Source: an uncultured Methanomicrobiales archaeon (lineage in GTDB: Archaea > Halobacteriota > Methanomicrobia > Methanomicrobiales > Methanospirillaceae). From it: a DNA stretch of 53,188 nt. The position numbers and the translations under genes are program-made. The stretch is taken from the NCBI GenBank assembly GCA_903926075.1, contig CAIYHQ010000091.1, positions 1 through 53,188 of the forward strand, given 5' to 3'. The stretch's first letter is position 1; each line of letters starts with the position of its first letter. Of this stretch, positions 25,123-33,679 are shown in pieces. The notes under the pieces were generated by a model. That model was not told where the DNA came from and searched no databases. It saw only the letters and a list, made by a program, of their open reading frames with translations.

Positions 25123-26692
25123 CCTGTCACGCATACTTGGGATCGAAGGAACTGCATGGAATTTAAGTGCTGCAGTTTTCGACGATGACCTGGTCTCTCT
25201 TTTTTCACATCCATATTCCCCACTGAAAGGTGGAATTCACCCTCGTGATGCTGCACAGCACCATGCTTCAATGATGGCACAGGTAATAGCGGAAGCTCTT
25301 CCTGATCCTGGAACAATAGAAGGTGTTGCATTTTCTCAGGGGCCCGGTCTGGGTCCATGTCTCCGGACAGTTGCAACAGCGGCACGAATTCTTTCTCTTT
25401 CACTCAAAATACCGTTAATAGGAGTTAACCACTGTATTGCACATATAGAAATCGGGAGATTCGATACAGGTCTTACTGACCCGGTTGTCCTGTATGTAAG
25501 TGGTGCAAACACCCAGGTGATCGGCTATTTAAATAAGCGGTACAGGATTTTTGGAGAAACGCTTGATATCGGCCTTGGAAATGCACTCGATAAATTTGCA
25601 AGGAGCAAGGAATTCCCCCACCCGGGCGGTCCGGTCATTGAAGACCTGGCAAAATCAGGCAGTTGGATCCCACTTCCATACACTGTGAAAGGGATGGACC
25701 TTGCATTTTCAGGGCTTGTAAGTGCTGCAAAAGAGAGCCCTTCAGAAATTGAGGATGTATGTTACAGCCTTCAGGAGACCGCCTTTGCTATGTGTACTGA
25801 GGTTGTGGAACGTGCCCTGTCTCTCTCTGGAAAAGAGGAGGTCTTACTTGTTGGAGGTGTCGCATTAAACAGGCGTCTCCAGAAAATGCTCTCTACCATG
25901 TGTGATGAGCGTGGAGCGAGACTTGCGGTACCGAAGCGTGAATACCTCGGAGACAATGGTGCGATGATAGCTTATACAGGGAAGCTTATGCTTAATGCAG
26001 GGGTTGAAACAAAAATGTCTGAATCCGCCATCAACCCTTCATACCGTGTCGACCAGGTCGCAGTCAGCTGGAGAGATGAATATAATTTGAAGCTACAACA
26101 TGCGGGTCGTTATAGTGAATCCAGTCAGATCAGGGGAGCAGAGGCACTGATAAGTTTTTATAAGGACGATATCCTGAAAAGGAGAGAGAGAAAGAGTTAT
26201 AGGATTGTTGAACTTGATGAACGCCTGATTAGGGAACGTACTCGTTCTGAAGCACGACTGCTTGTATCCGCAAGGCGTGATGGTGTCCCGACACCGGTTA
26301 TCCGCGATATTACACGGGATACAATCAGGATGGAATGCATTCGCGGGATTCTACTTAAAAATTCACTCAATTCAGAAAACGTAAGAGAAGCAGGCAGGGT
26401 AACGGGTCTCCTCCATTCTTCCGGAATAATCCATGGTGATCTTACCACAAGTAATATGATAATGCGAAAAGATCGATGTGTGTTTATTGATTTTGGGCTT
26501 GCAAGCGCATCAGACGAGGTAGAATCAAGGGGCGTCGATATTCACATATTTTTCCAGACTCTTGAAAGTAGTTCATCGCGTGTAAAAGAGTTAAAAGAAG
26601 CTTTTATTGAGGGATATAAGGAAACATTCGTAGATGCTGGCGAGGTGCTTGAACGCGAGCATGAAATTGTTTTAAGGGGGAGATATCTATGA
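25115..26692 (+). CDS. Bifunctional tRNA threonylcarbamoyladenosine biosynthesis protein Kae1-Bud32 fusion
   Basis: A 525-residue fusion of two KEOPS subunits that make t6A at tRNA position 37. The Kae1 part spans about 1-325, with the metal motif H106-x3-H110 ([12 protein letters not shown]), the phosphate loop region SGANTQV and [12 protein letters not shown]. The Bud32 kinase/ATPase part runs from about 340 to the end, with [10 protein letters not shown] (D442 catalytic) and IDFGLA (D459). This fusion is standard in many euryarchaea. The ATG at 25115 overlaps rps27ae. Its last four bases overlap the next gene (ATGA). Confidence 0.96.
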   Translation: MPDLSRILGIEGTAWNLSAAVFDDDLVSLFSHPYSPLKGGIHPRDAAQHHASMMAQVIAEALPDPGTIEGVAFSQGPGLGPCLRTVATAARILSLSLKIPLIGVNHCIAHIEIGRFDTGLTDPVVLYVSGANTQVIGYLNKRYRIFGETLDIGLGNALDKFARSKEFPHPGGPVIEDLAKSGSWIPLPYTVKGMDLAFSGLVSAAKESPSEIEDVCYSLQETAFAMCTEVVERALSLSGKEEVLLVGGVALNRRLQKMLSTMCDERGARLAVPKREYLGDNGAMIAYTGKLMLNAGVETKMSESAINPSYRVDQVAVSWRDEYNLKLQHAGRYSESSQIRGAEALISFYKDDILKRRERKSYRIVELDERLIRERTRSEARLLVSARRDGVPTPVIRDITRDTIRMECIRGILLKNSLNSENVREAGRVTGLLHSSGIIHGDLTTSNMIMRKDRCVFIDFGLASASDEVESRGVDIHIFFQTLESSSSRVKELKEAFIEGYKETFVDAGEVLEREHEIVLRGRYL

Positions 26693-27255
26693 AAATCACA
26701 GTTGTGACGAGCAACAGCAACAAAGTTGCCGAAACAAAAAATTTATTTCAGCCTGAAATTGAGGTTGATCATATTTCACTGGACTGCCCAGAATTTCGCA
26801 ATTCTGATGTCAATATTATTGCAAAAGGAAAGGCCGAGTATGCATATGAAAAACTACATATACCCCTCATTGTTGATGATACTGCATTCTGTATTGAGGC
26901 ACTGGGTGGTTTTCCCGGACCATATGCGGCATATGTATCTGATACCCTGGGAAACTCAGGAATATTAAAACTTCTTGAAGGCATTGAAAACCTTAACGCT
27001 TCATTTACGACTGCAATAGCATACATTGATAAAACAGGGGTCAGGATTTTTTCAGGTACCCTCAACGGATGGATAGGCCCGGCGTCTGGAATCAATGGTT
27101 TTGGTTATGACCCGATATTCTATCCGGGTGAGCGTTCCCTTGCAGCTCTGGAATTACCGGAAAAAAACCGGATTTCGCATAGGGCAAAGGCTTTGCTTGC
27201 ATTCAGGGACTGGCTTGTGAAAAACAGGGTTCTCGTTTGTGAGGACAACCGTTAA
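26689..27255 (+). CDS. XTP/dITP diphosphatase (RdgB/HAM1 family)
   Basis: A 188-residue house-cleaning pyrophosphatase that hydrolyses XTP, ITP and dITP to monophosphates. The family motifs are [11 protein letters not shown] at the N-terminus, [22 protein letters not shown] and GFGYDPIF. It is coupled to the Kae1-Bud32 gene by an ATGA overlap. Length is normal and nothing is missing. Confidence 0.95.
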   Translation: MKITVVTSNSNKVAETKNLFQPEIEVDHISLDCPEFRNSDVNIIAKGKAEYAYEKLHIPLIVDDTAFCIEALGGFPGPYAAYVSDTLGNSGILKLLEGIENLNASFTTAIAYIDKTGVRIFSGTLNGWIGPASGINGFGYDPIFYPGERSLAALELPEKNRISHRAKALLAFRDWLVKNRVLVCEDNR

Positions 27256-27299
27256 GTGAATGTAGAACCCTTATATTAAGGGAGATCCGGAGCGATTCA

Positions 27300-27446
27300 A
27301 TGGCAAAATTTCCTGAAGCTGAAGCACGCCTTCTTAATGTGAAGATATGTATGCACTGCAACTCAAGAAATGCTATAAGAGCAACAAGTTGCAGAAAATG
27401 TGGGTATAAAAATTTACGACCAAAGAATAAGGAAAGAAAAGCGTAG
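27300..27446 (+). CDS. rpl40e: 50S ribosomal protein L40e
   Basis: A 48-residue zinc-finger ribosomal protein. It begins [20 protein letters not shown], has a second pair in SCRKCGY, and ends in a lysine/arginine-rich tail. GGAG lies about seven bases upstream of the ATG. The gene sits 44 bases after the XTP pyrophosphatase gene and converges with the next gene, whose stop begins at the next base. Confidence 0.93.
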   Translation: MAKFPEAEARLLNVKICMHCNSRNAIRATSCRKCGYKNLRPKNKERKA

Positions 27447-28097
27447 TCAGGCTACGTAATAAGTAACACGCTTTCCTTTTTTACTATATTCTCCTGCAAA
27501 AGTTTCGATGTTTCTTTTGTAGCCCAGGCGGTCGACAAACCCGATATGCCGTAAGTGTTCCCTTACCCTCATGACGTCTGTTTCATCACGCCAGTCTCTT
27601 GTATAAACGTAGATTACTTTCTTGTCTCCACTTGATTCGGGATTTGGCTTTGCAGTGCTGACTTTTGATGATGTTCCAAGCTGTCCCTGCCATGTAGCGT
27701 TCCTTACAATTACCCATTTCGAATCAACTTCGTCCGGCATGACAAATATCAGCCATTTTCCAGCATTCTCATCTTCAGTTGAACCAGGGCCGGTTGATGG
27801 CGCATCCTGTATTATCCAGTACATCTGTGTCGTAAGGCTTGGAATAACTCCCTCACCATTGCATATCATATCATAGATAGTTTCGGCAGAACTGAACTGC
27901 TGTATAAGGGCAAGGGCGAGCGAATTGTACTCACCCATAAATTTTTCAAAAATCAGGTTGAATTTTTCATGAAAATCCGCGCCCTGTTCAAGGATAAGGA
28001 ACAGGGGGATCCCTTCCCTAACCAGCATTTTTGTGAGATAGTGCTCAAATATCCCGTATGCAATATCGTTAATGGGATCTGTACACTTCTCATCCAT
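27447..28097 (-). CDS. Bles03/DUF1917-like protein (putative phosphothreonine lyase domain)
   Basis: A 216-residue protein. The C-terminal half (about 112-216) resembles the Bles03/DUF1917 family: GKWLIFVMPDEVDSKWVIV, LGTSSKVSTAKPN, VIYVYTRDWRDETDVMRVRE and YKRNIETFAGEY. This family is annotated by similarity as having a phosphothreonine-lyase fold, but no activity is proven in archaea. The N-terminal half (about 1-100) is helical and I do not recognise it; it could be a partner-binding domain. There is no signal peptide. It converges with rpl40e with no intervening bases and has its own promoter region upstream. Confidence 0.68.
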   Translation of the reverse strand: MDEKCTDPINDIAYGIFEHYLTKMLVREGIPLFLILEQGADFHEKFNLIFEKFMGEYNSLALALIQQFSSAETIYDMICNGEGVIPSLTTQMYWIIQDAPSTGPGSTEDENAGKWLIFVMPDEVDSKWVIVRNATWQGQLGTSSKVSTAKPNPESSGDKKVIYVYTRDWRDETDVMRVREHLRHIGFVDRLGYKRNIETFAGEYSKKGKRVTYYVA

Positions 28098-28150
28098 ACA
28101 TAGAATTGAATGAAATTGTTACTAAAATGTATTCATTGTCCCGATTGAAG

Positions 28151-28160
28151 CTTATTTATT
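28151..28160 (+). promoter_or_regulatory. Probable TATA box for htpX
   Basis: CTTATTTATT lies 26-35 bases before the htpX ATG, the spacing expected for a short leader. The 88-base gap to the divergent gene leaves room for two promoters. Confidence 0.4.
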
Positions 28161-28185
28161 CTGGATGGAATAATAGCTAGAAGTT

Positions 28186-29064
28186 ATGAAAATATGGAAA
28201 CGTGACTGGGGCCTTTTCGGCCGGATGGCAGTCACGATGTTTCTCCTCCTCATTGTTTACCTGATCTTTATCGGGGTCCTTGCGATGCTGGGAGTTGGAA
28301 TTATATGGCTCGTAATATTTGCAGTAGGAATGGGTTTCTTTCAGTATTTCTTCTCTGATAAGATTGTCCTCTGGAGTACAGGTTCCCAGTTAATCCAGGA
28401 AGATGAATTTCCCGAGCTTCACCACATGGTTGAAAGGCTCTGTGCTGAAGCAGACCTGCCTAAACCCAAAATCGCGATAATGCGCACACCAGTACCAAAT
28501 GCATTTGCAACAGGACGTAGTCCGCGACATGCTGTTGTTGCAGTTACTGACTCAATTATGAAGGTCCTCTCTCCTGCTGAACTTGAAGCGGTTATTGCCC
28601 ATGAGTTATCCCATGTAAAAAACAGGGACATGCTTACCCTTACCTTTGCAAGTTTTGTTTCAATGATAGCAGCAATAATCATGCAGAACTTTCTCTTTGC
28701 TAGTCTTTTTGGTCGTCGGGATGCAGGGGGATGGATTATTGCAGGAATTGTTGCAGCAGTCGTGTATTTTATCAGTAGAATTCTGATAATGGCAATATCA
28801 CGATACAGGGAATTTGCAGCTGATCGTGGGAGTGCCTATATCACAGGAAGACCAAGGGACCTGATCTCGGCACTTCAGAAGATAAGTGGGCGAATGGACC
28901 GAGTACCTCCGGAAAAGAAGCGGGAGGTAGAAAGTGCGAATGCTTTCTTCATTATCCCGGCTCTGTCAGGAAACACATTTCTCGAGCTCTTTGCAACTCA
29001 CCCGAGTCTTGAAAAGCGGATACGCAATCTTGAGATGGTCGAGGAAGAGATTCGCGGGTATTAG
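28186..29064 (+). CDS. htpX: Membrane zinc metalloprotease HtpX (M48 family)
   Basis: A 292-residue membrane protease for quality control of membrane proteins. Hydrophobic segments occur near 14-35 and 38-58, and two more near 155-205. The zinc motif is H139-E140-x2-H143 (IAHELSHVKNRD). The third ligand region is SRYREFAADRGSAYI, and the active site faces the cytoplasm in this family. Length matches HtpX. It is monocistronic, with about 1 kb of gene-poor DNA downstream. Confidence 0.95.
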   Translation: MKIWKRDWGLFGRMAVTMFLLLIVYLIFIGVLAMLGVGIIWLVIFAVGMGFFQYFFSDKIVLWSTGSQLIQEDEFPELHHMVERLCAEADLPKPKIAIMRTPVPNAFATGRSPRHAVVAVTDSIMKVLSPAELEAVIAHELSHVKNRDMLTLTFASFVSMIAAIIMQNFLFASLFGRRDAGGWIIAGIVAAVVYFISRILIMAISRYREFAADRGSAYITGRPRDLISALQKISGRMDRVPPEKKREVESANAFFIIPALSGNTFLELFATHPSLEKRIRNLEMVEEEIRGY

Positions 29065-30064
29065 GGTAGATTATAATTTTCGCATAGGGTGGTTAAATAG
29101 TAAATAACATAATTTATTGTAAGTAGTCAGTCATCAGAAACATTATTAATTCCCTAAATTTTAAGATCAACTTTTTTTACAATAATGCAGAAAGTTAGTT
29201 GAAGAGCCAATCTATTCGGCACTACCCAATGCAAAATTGGGATTAAACGTCATGCTCATTGTGGTCTGGCTAAAAATTGGAATGCGATTGACAGAAGAAG
29301 TCAGACAAGCTTATGCACGATATATCGATGAAAAAATCCTAATGGTGTTGATGTAAACGAACAACCGGGCGAAAAGAGCTATTTGGCCTAATGTTGTTTA
29401 TCGGAAAATGTCTGGAGGTACGAAATCAGAAGTAGGAATAAAAAGATATGCCTTAACTGGTTTCGGTCTTCCAAATACTAAAATTAAATGGTTGCAATTT
29501 TTTAGGGAAAGGACTCGAAATTATTCAAAATGGAATAATTCCTCGATTTATTGGAGGGGCTCCCGCAAAATTAACTGAAGATCAAAAAAATGGAATTATA
29601 TGGACATCTTGATTCCGGTGCATTATTCACAATCAAGAGTGTTAAACAATATATAAATGAAAAATTTGGCATTGTATACTCAAAAATGCAGATTTCAAGG
29701 ATATTAAATCAGCATAAACTTAATAAAATCCGAAATTTCATTTAGCAATTTCGTTTAGAAATTCTTGTCGCACTGATGCTTTCCACTCCATTGATAATAT
29801 GTCATTTCAATCTATTTTTCTATTTCATTCACTGTACATCAACCATGTTTTTCACCTACTCATACCCCTCTTCATACACACGGAGGGAATTGAATCTTAG
29901 CTTTAAATATAACGGTCAGAAACAAATGAACGAAACATTATAAGCACCCAGTCAGGATTGAATGCCCTTTTACAAATGCATAAACAAAATAAATTGTTCA
30001 ACAGTTTCAATGAAAAAAATGGAAAATTGTTTTAGTTATCATGGAGTAGTTTGGATTACTACCA
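29065..30064. other. Gene-poor, AT-rich kilobase with mobile-element debris
   Basis: No intact gene is seen here. The middle (29437-29727) is a degraded IS630-type transposase fragment, listed separately. Just before it, 29283-29390 has short open stretches in two frames (RLTEEVRQAYARYIDEK, then NGVDVNEQPGEKSYLA) that could be one frameshifted remnant. I cannot name its family. The rest, 29728-30064, shows no coding pattern on either strand. Confidence 0.6.
29437..29727 (+). pseudogene. IS630-family transposase N-terminal remnant, frameshifted
   Basis: Conceptual translation in two frames gives LEIIQNGIIPRFIGGAPAKL plus TEDQK, then after a frameshift in an A7 tract (29584-29590) ELYGHLDSGALFTIKSVKQY and INEKFGIVYSKMQISRILNQ. 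This is the helix-turn-helix / winged-helix pattern at the start of IS630/Tc1-type transposases. The DDE catalytic domain is absent, and the sequence ends abruptly after NQHKL. I found no clear terminal inverted repeats. It is a dead fragment. Confidence 0.55.
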
Positions 30065-30382
30065 TTATACGATTGAGCTACCCCATTTGAATGGAGTGGA
30101 GCCATATAAGGTGTTAAGCCATGACCAAGGTGACCAGTAAAAGGATCCTACAGTGTTTGTGGCATTCATACCCCATGGTACGAACATACCATTGGTTGTA
30201 TGCCATCCAGTAATACCGTTCGTTGCTGTCGCATATCCACTTTGATTGTAACTATTCCCGGCATATCCTAACCATGGGAGTCCCGCTCCTTGCACAACCG
30301 TTGTTCCTACTCCTATCAATAGCAGAACAACTGCTATTGCCATGATCCCCAAAGTAGAGATCTTTCTGCCTTCAAGAGACAT
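30065..30382 (-). CDS. Small Trp/Gly/Tyr/Asn-rich secreted or membrane-anchored protein
   Basis: A 105-residue protein I do not recognise. It has a short charged N-terminus (SLEGRK), one hydrophobic segment (about 9-31, IMAIAVVLLLIGVGTTVV) and then about 75 residues outside. That tail is rich in Trp (7), Gly, Tyr, Asn and Thr, with little charge. Two N-x-S/T sequons (NQS, NAT) are visible. I use the ATG at 30382, which gives a normal signal segment; an upstream in-frame ATG at 30403 adds seven residues. Neither has a Shine-Dalgarno site. A TATA-like AATTTAAAT at 30431-30439 would fit a short leader. Isolation between mobile debris and a lipoprotein gene suggests accessory status. Confidence 0.5.
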   Translation of the reverse strand: MSLEGRKISTLGIMAIAVVLLLIGVGTTVVQGAGLPWLGYAGNSYNQSGYATATNGITGWHTTNGMFVPWGMNATNTVGSFYWSPWSWLNTLYGSTPFKWGSSIV

Positions 30383-30408
30383 ATCTAATAATAATACAGG
30401 CATCCATA

Positions 30409-30573
30409 TTAAGTTTGTGTTCTGCTCTTGAATTTAAATCGAGCCTTTTCTATCAGGTTCAGATAATTCCGGACTACAGTTGTTTTAGAATTAAGATAAT
30501 CCCTTTTTAACAGAATCATAAAATGTCGATTCATACGTGCAATCTGCCTTTGACCAGTAATAAGATCAGCCAT
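30409..30573 (-). CDS. Possible small basic protein (54 residues)
   Basis: An ATG-initiated frame of 54 codons ends 26 bases before the secreted-protein start (five bases if that gene starts at 30403). The product is basic and helix-prone (IARMNRHFMILLKRDYLN, VVRNYLNLIEKARF) with no cysteines. It could be a small regulator or a peptide co-expressed with the downstream gene. The TATA-like box of the downstream gene falls inside it and no ribosome binding site is visible, so it may be fortuitous. Confidence 0.22.
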   Translation of the reverse strand: MADLITGQRQIARMNRHFMILLKRDYLNSKTTVVRNYLNLIEKARFKFKSRTQT

Positions 30574-30760
30574 ATAAGAAACGATAGATAATTCTCACGT
30601 TAGCCACAGACATTTCAAAAACCGGTCTCTTTTCTATTGATAATACTGATTAAATCCCCTGTTATCTTGTTTACGTGCGATTCAGCGCGTGTTATCCGTA
30701 TAGAATTCCCGACTTCTGCATCGGATACACTTTCTAAAACTGATATACATGAAATGCACT

Positions 30761-30770
30761 AATATATAAT
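30761..30770 (+). promoter_or_regulatory. Strong TATA box for the TPR lipoprotein gene
   Basis: AATATATAAT is a near-perfect archaeal box. With about 25 bases to the start site, transcription would begin near 30790, leaving leaders of about 6 bases to the ATG at 30797 or 33 bases to the ATG at 30824. Confidence 0.6.
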
Positions 30771-30823
30771 ATTCATACTGTAAAAAAAGAGCATTTATGA
30801 GCTCTCGGGATGAAAAAGTTATA

Positions 30824-32812
30824 ATGAAAAATGAATTGATTATATTAATCCTGATTCTTTCGATATCAATTGCATTGTCAGGATGCACAACATTGCCTCC
30901 TATAAAAAATCCGGTGAGCAGCACTAAGTTATCCGGCGATCAGCTGGACCAGCAGGGAAAATATGCAGAAGCCCTCGAAGCTTATAATGAGTCGCTCGCA
31001 ATGGATCAGAATAATTCAATTCTGTGGGCTAAAAAAGGTAATGAATTAAGAAAGCTCGGTCGTTTCGATGAAGCTATGGCTGCTTATGATGCTGCTCTCA
31101 ATATCACTCCAATGCTTGATGTACTATATGGATATAAAGGAAATGTATACCAGGACACAGGCCGCTATGAAGACGCGATAAAGGAATATGACAAGGCTAT
31201 TAATATCACGCCTAATCTTTCAGTAGCTTGGGGATACAAAGGTCTTGCTCTGGGAAGCCTGGGTCGTTTTGATGATGCAATGAAAGCGTTTGACACTGCT
31301 GTTGCAATAAATCCAAACCTGACAATTGCCTGGTTCTACCGGGGAAACCTTGAAGCACTTTCAGGGAAGAGAGAGAATGCACTCCACTCTTTTGATAATG
31401 CCATCAGAATTGAACCAAACTATACTCTTGCGCTGCGGGCAAAAGCTGACCTTCTCGCTGCAATGAACAACAATACAGGGGCATTGGAATACTATAACCG
31501 GATACTTGCACAAAATGCAGAAGACCCTATAACTCTGACAAAGAAAGGAGACCTTCTTTCTGATATGGGCGATTACAATGAATCACTGATATCATATGAT
31601 GCCTCACTTGCGATTCTCCCAAACAGTGCCTATACTATTCAGAAAAAAGGTTATGCCCTCGACAAGCTAGGAAGGTATGACGAGGCTATACAGGTTGAGA
31701 ACCTTGCCCTTAACCTGAACCCGAATTCCACCCTTGCACTAAATACTATAGGAGAATCCTATAACAACATGGGAATGTATTCTGAAGGTCTGGATGCCTT
31801 CCAGCGTGCCAATGACTTAAATCCAACCGATCTTATCTCTCTCTCAAATATCGGGTTTTCACAATTTTATCTGGGAAAATACAACGAATCAGTCCTGACA
31901 ATGAAGAAGGTTATTGCAGTAAACCCGCAGATCTCCAATATTTGGGCTTACGATGGAAAGGCATTATATGAGATGGGTAATTACAAGGAAGCTATCAATG
32001 CCTCAGACAAAGCCATAACCTTAAAACCAGATAATCTCATGGCCCTCACTACGAAAGGAGCTTCGTTAAACAAACTGCAGCAGTTTACGGAGGCTGGACC
32101 GGTTATCGACAAAGCAATTGCCCTTCAGTCAAATAACTCTGAGTTATGGACATACAAGGGGGTCTCTCTATATGGAACCGGTAAAAACGATGATGCACTA
32201 GCTGCTTTAGACAAAGCCCTCTCAATAAACCCGGATAATATGATCGCGTGGGTCCAGAAACTGGATGTTATGAATAAAATGGGCCGCTCTGAGGAGACGG
32301 TTCTTGAGTACGACCAGGTCCTTGCAAAAGATCCTCAAAACTGGAATGCGTGGTTTAGAAAAGGCTATGCACAACATGTTCTTGGCCGGTTTGACGATGC
32401 AATAGCTTCTTACAACAATGCTCTTGCTGTTGTACCAAACAATACGTATATAATTTTAACAAAAGGGAATGCTGAGATACTTGGTGGAAGGTACAATGAC
32501 TCCACAAAAACGTTTGACCGGCTCCTCGCTATAGATCCCAACAATATTGAAGCACTTCTCTCAAAAGGGACTGCATATACATATATGAACGAGTATTCTA
32601 CAGCCATCGATTACTTTGACAGAGTCCTTGCAATGAATCCGCAAAATCCTGCAGCTTTAATTTACAAAGCCGACACACTGGTCCAGTTAGGCAGGCTTTC
32701 TGAAGCCACAGATTACTACAATAAAGTACTCGTAATTGACCCGAATAACTGGGCTGCAATGAATGGAAAGGCCTATATCGACAATCTAATCCATCCAAAC
32801 AAATATTCCTGA
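30824..32812 (+). CDS. Tetratricopeptide-repeat lipoprotein
   Basis: A 662-residue exported protein. The N-terminus is a lipoprotein signal peptide (ILILILSISIALSGC, lipid-modified Cys21). The rest is about 18 consecutive 34-residue TPR units with the usual A-[IL]-x-x-[YF]-[DN] helix signature (for example GRFDEAMAAYDAALNITP). TPR superhelices bind peptides or partner proteins, so this is a long extracytoplasmic scaffold. About 15 N-x-S/T sequons (NES, NNS, NIT, NLT and others) are present, fitting N-glycosylation by the AglB encoded upstream. I start at the ATG at 30824 because it gives a clean signal peptide; ATG 30797 adds nine polar residues. Partners are unknown. Confidence 0.88.
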   Translation: MKNELIILILILSISIALSGCTTLPPIKNPVSSTKLSGDQLDQQGKYAEALEAYNESLAMDQNNSILWAKKGNELRKLGRFDEAMAAYDAALNITPMLDVLYGYKGNVYQDTGRYEDAIKEYDKAINITPNLSVAWGYKGLALGSLGRFDDAMKAFDTAVAINPNLTIAWFYRGNLEALSGKRENALHSFDNAIRIEPNYTLALRAKADLLAAMNNNTGALEYYNRILAQNAEDPITLTKKGDLLSDMGDYNESLISYDASLAILPNSAYTIQKKGYALDKLGRYDEAIQVENLALNLNPNSTLALNTIGESYNNMGMYSEGLDAFQRANDLNPTDLISLSNIGFSQFYLGKYNESVLTMKKVIAVNPQISNIWAYDGKALYEMGNYKEAINASDKAITLKPDNLMALTTKGASLNKLQQFTEAGPVIDKAIALQSNNSELWTYKGVSLYGTGKNDDALAALDKALSINPDNMIAWVQKLDVMNKMGRSEETVLEYDQVLAKDPQNWNAWFRKGYAQHVLGRFDDAIASYNNALAVVPNNTYIILTKGNAEILGGRYNDSTKTFDRLLAIDPNNIEALLSKGTAYTYMNEYSTAIDYFDRVLAMNPQNPAALIYKADTLVQLGRLSEATDYYNKVLVIDPNNWAAMNGKAYIDNLIHPNKYS

Positions 32813-32820
32813 TTTTTTTT
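32813..32820 (+). terminator. T-tract terminator candidate after the TPR gene
   Basis: An uninterrupted run of eight T directly follows the stop codon of the TPR gene and overlaps the convergent thiL stop. Archaeal RNA polymerase can terminate at T-runs without a hairpin. Confidence 0.45.
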
Positions 32821-33679
32821 ACCAGTGATGCTCATATCCTTTAACAGGGATAGGAGTATCATCAAGAAATACACCTTTTTTAGGAATAACTTCGCCGATA
32901 ATGTAAAATGGGAGTATTATCTCGTTTTTTAAGAAATCAGGAATTGTAAATACAAGTTCAAAATCGCCGCCTCCATATAATATCCAGCCAACTGATCGTT
33001 CTTTTGAATCAAAAGGATGCACCGGAAGCTTCTGACTATCAATCCTGAACCCTGTGTCGGATACCTCACACATGGAATAAAGTGATGACACTAGGCCGTC
33101 GCTAAGGTCCATCATCGAAGTGACTCCGGTTTCAGCAAGGATTCTCGCTTCATGAATACGTGGAACCGGTTCGAGGAGTGAATTTTCATACCTTTTAAAT
33201 CCGGCAAGAGCTGCTTCTGCACGGCCAGGCAGTCCGCTTATACATATCAGGTCCCCTGGAACTGCTCCTGACCTAAGAGTAAGGTTTCTTGTCTTAACGA
33301 CTCCAAGACCAGTACTTACTATTGTCAGTTCTTCATGATGGTCGAGGTCACCTCCTGCTATGTGTGTACCTGCGTACCTGCAACACGCAGATGCACCATT
33401 CATGATATCTTTCAGCCTTTCTGTTTTGTCAAGGCCTATTGCAAGTAACATTGCACAAGGCTTTGCACCCATCGATGCAATATCACTTAATGTCACTGCA
33501 GCAGCCATCCAGCCTATCTGCCAGTTAGTCATGTGTTCGGGAAAATCTGTGGCAGTATGCAGCATATCGGTTGATATTACAAGTGAATTTTCCCCAATTG
33601 GGATAACGTAACAGTCATCGCGGCAATTCTCTTCCCCTACGACAGATCTGACAATCGAGAGGAGGCTCTTTTCATCCAG
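32819..33679 (-). CDS. thiL: Thiamine-monophosphate kinase (apparent CTG start)
   Basis: A 286-residue kinase that converts thiamine-P to thiamine-PP. Motifs are RDDCYVIP (D21, D22, the GDDAAV position), LVISTDML, VTLSDIASMGAKP, GGDLDHHEE, LMDLSDGLVSSL and GGDFELVF. The first in-frame ATG is at 33565, but starting there would delete the catalytic acidic pair. The homologous N-terminus runs back to a DEKSLLSIVRSVVG segment. No ATG, GTG or TTG occurs in that stretch before the upstream in-frame TGA. A CTG at 33679-33677 sits where methionine is expected, with GGAGGTGA six bases before it, so CTG initiation is likely. It overlaps the DUF460 gene by eight bases. Confidence 0.85.
   Translation of the reverse strand: MDEKSLLSIVRSVVGEENCRDDCYVIPIGENSLVISTDMLHTATDFPEHMTNWQIGWMAAAVTLSDIASMGAKPCAMLLAIGLDKTERLKDIMNGASACCRYAGTHIAGGDLDHHEELTIVSTGLGVVKTRNLTLRSGAVPGDLICISGLPGRAEAALAGFKRYENSLLEPVPRIHEARILAETGVTSMMDLSDGLVSSLYSMCEVSDTGFRIDSQKLPVHPFDSKERSVGWILYGGGDFELVFTIPDFLKNEIILPFYIIGEVIPKKGVFLDDTPIPVKGYEHHW

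Larger units (their letters stand above)
30404..30796. other. Intergenic region of about 390 bases with two divergent promoters and one possible small ORF
   Basis: The left end holds a TATA-like AATTTAAAT (30431-30439) oriented toward the small secreted protein. The right end holds AATATATAAT (30761-30770) for the TPR lipoprotein. A 54-codon minus-strand frame at 30409-30573 is listed separately. I see nothing else convincing in 30574-30755. Confidence 0.5.

Noticed and set aside
33565-33567. ATG at 33565 as the thiL start
   Set aside because: It would remove the conserved acidic pair (D21, D22) that the family needs, although the reading frame and homology continue upstream.
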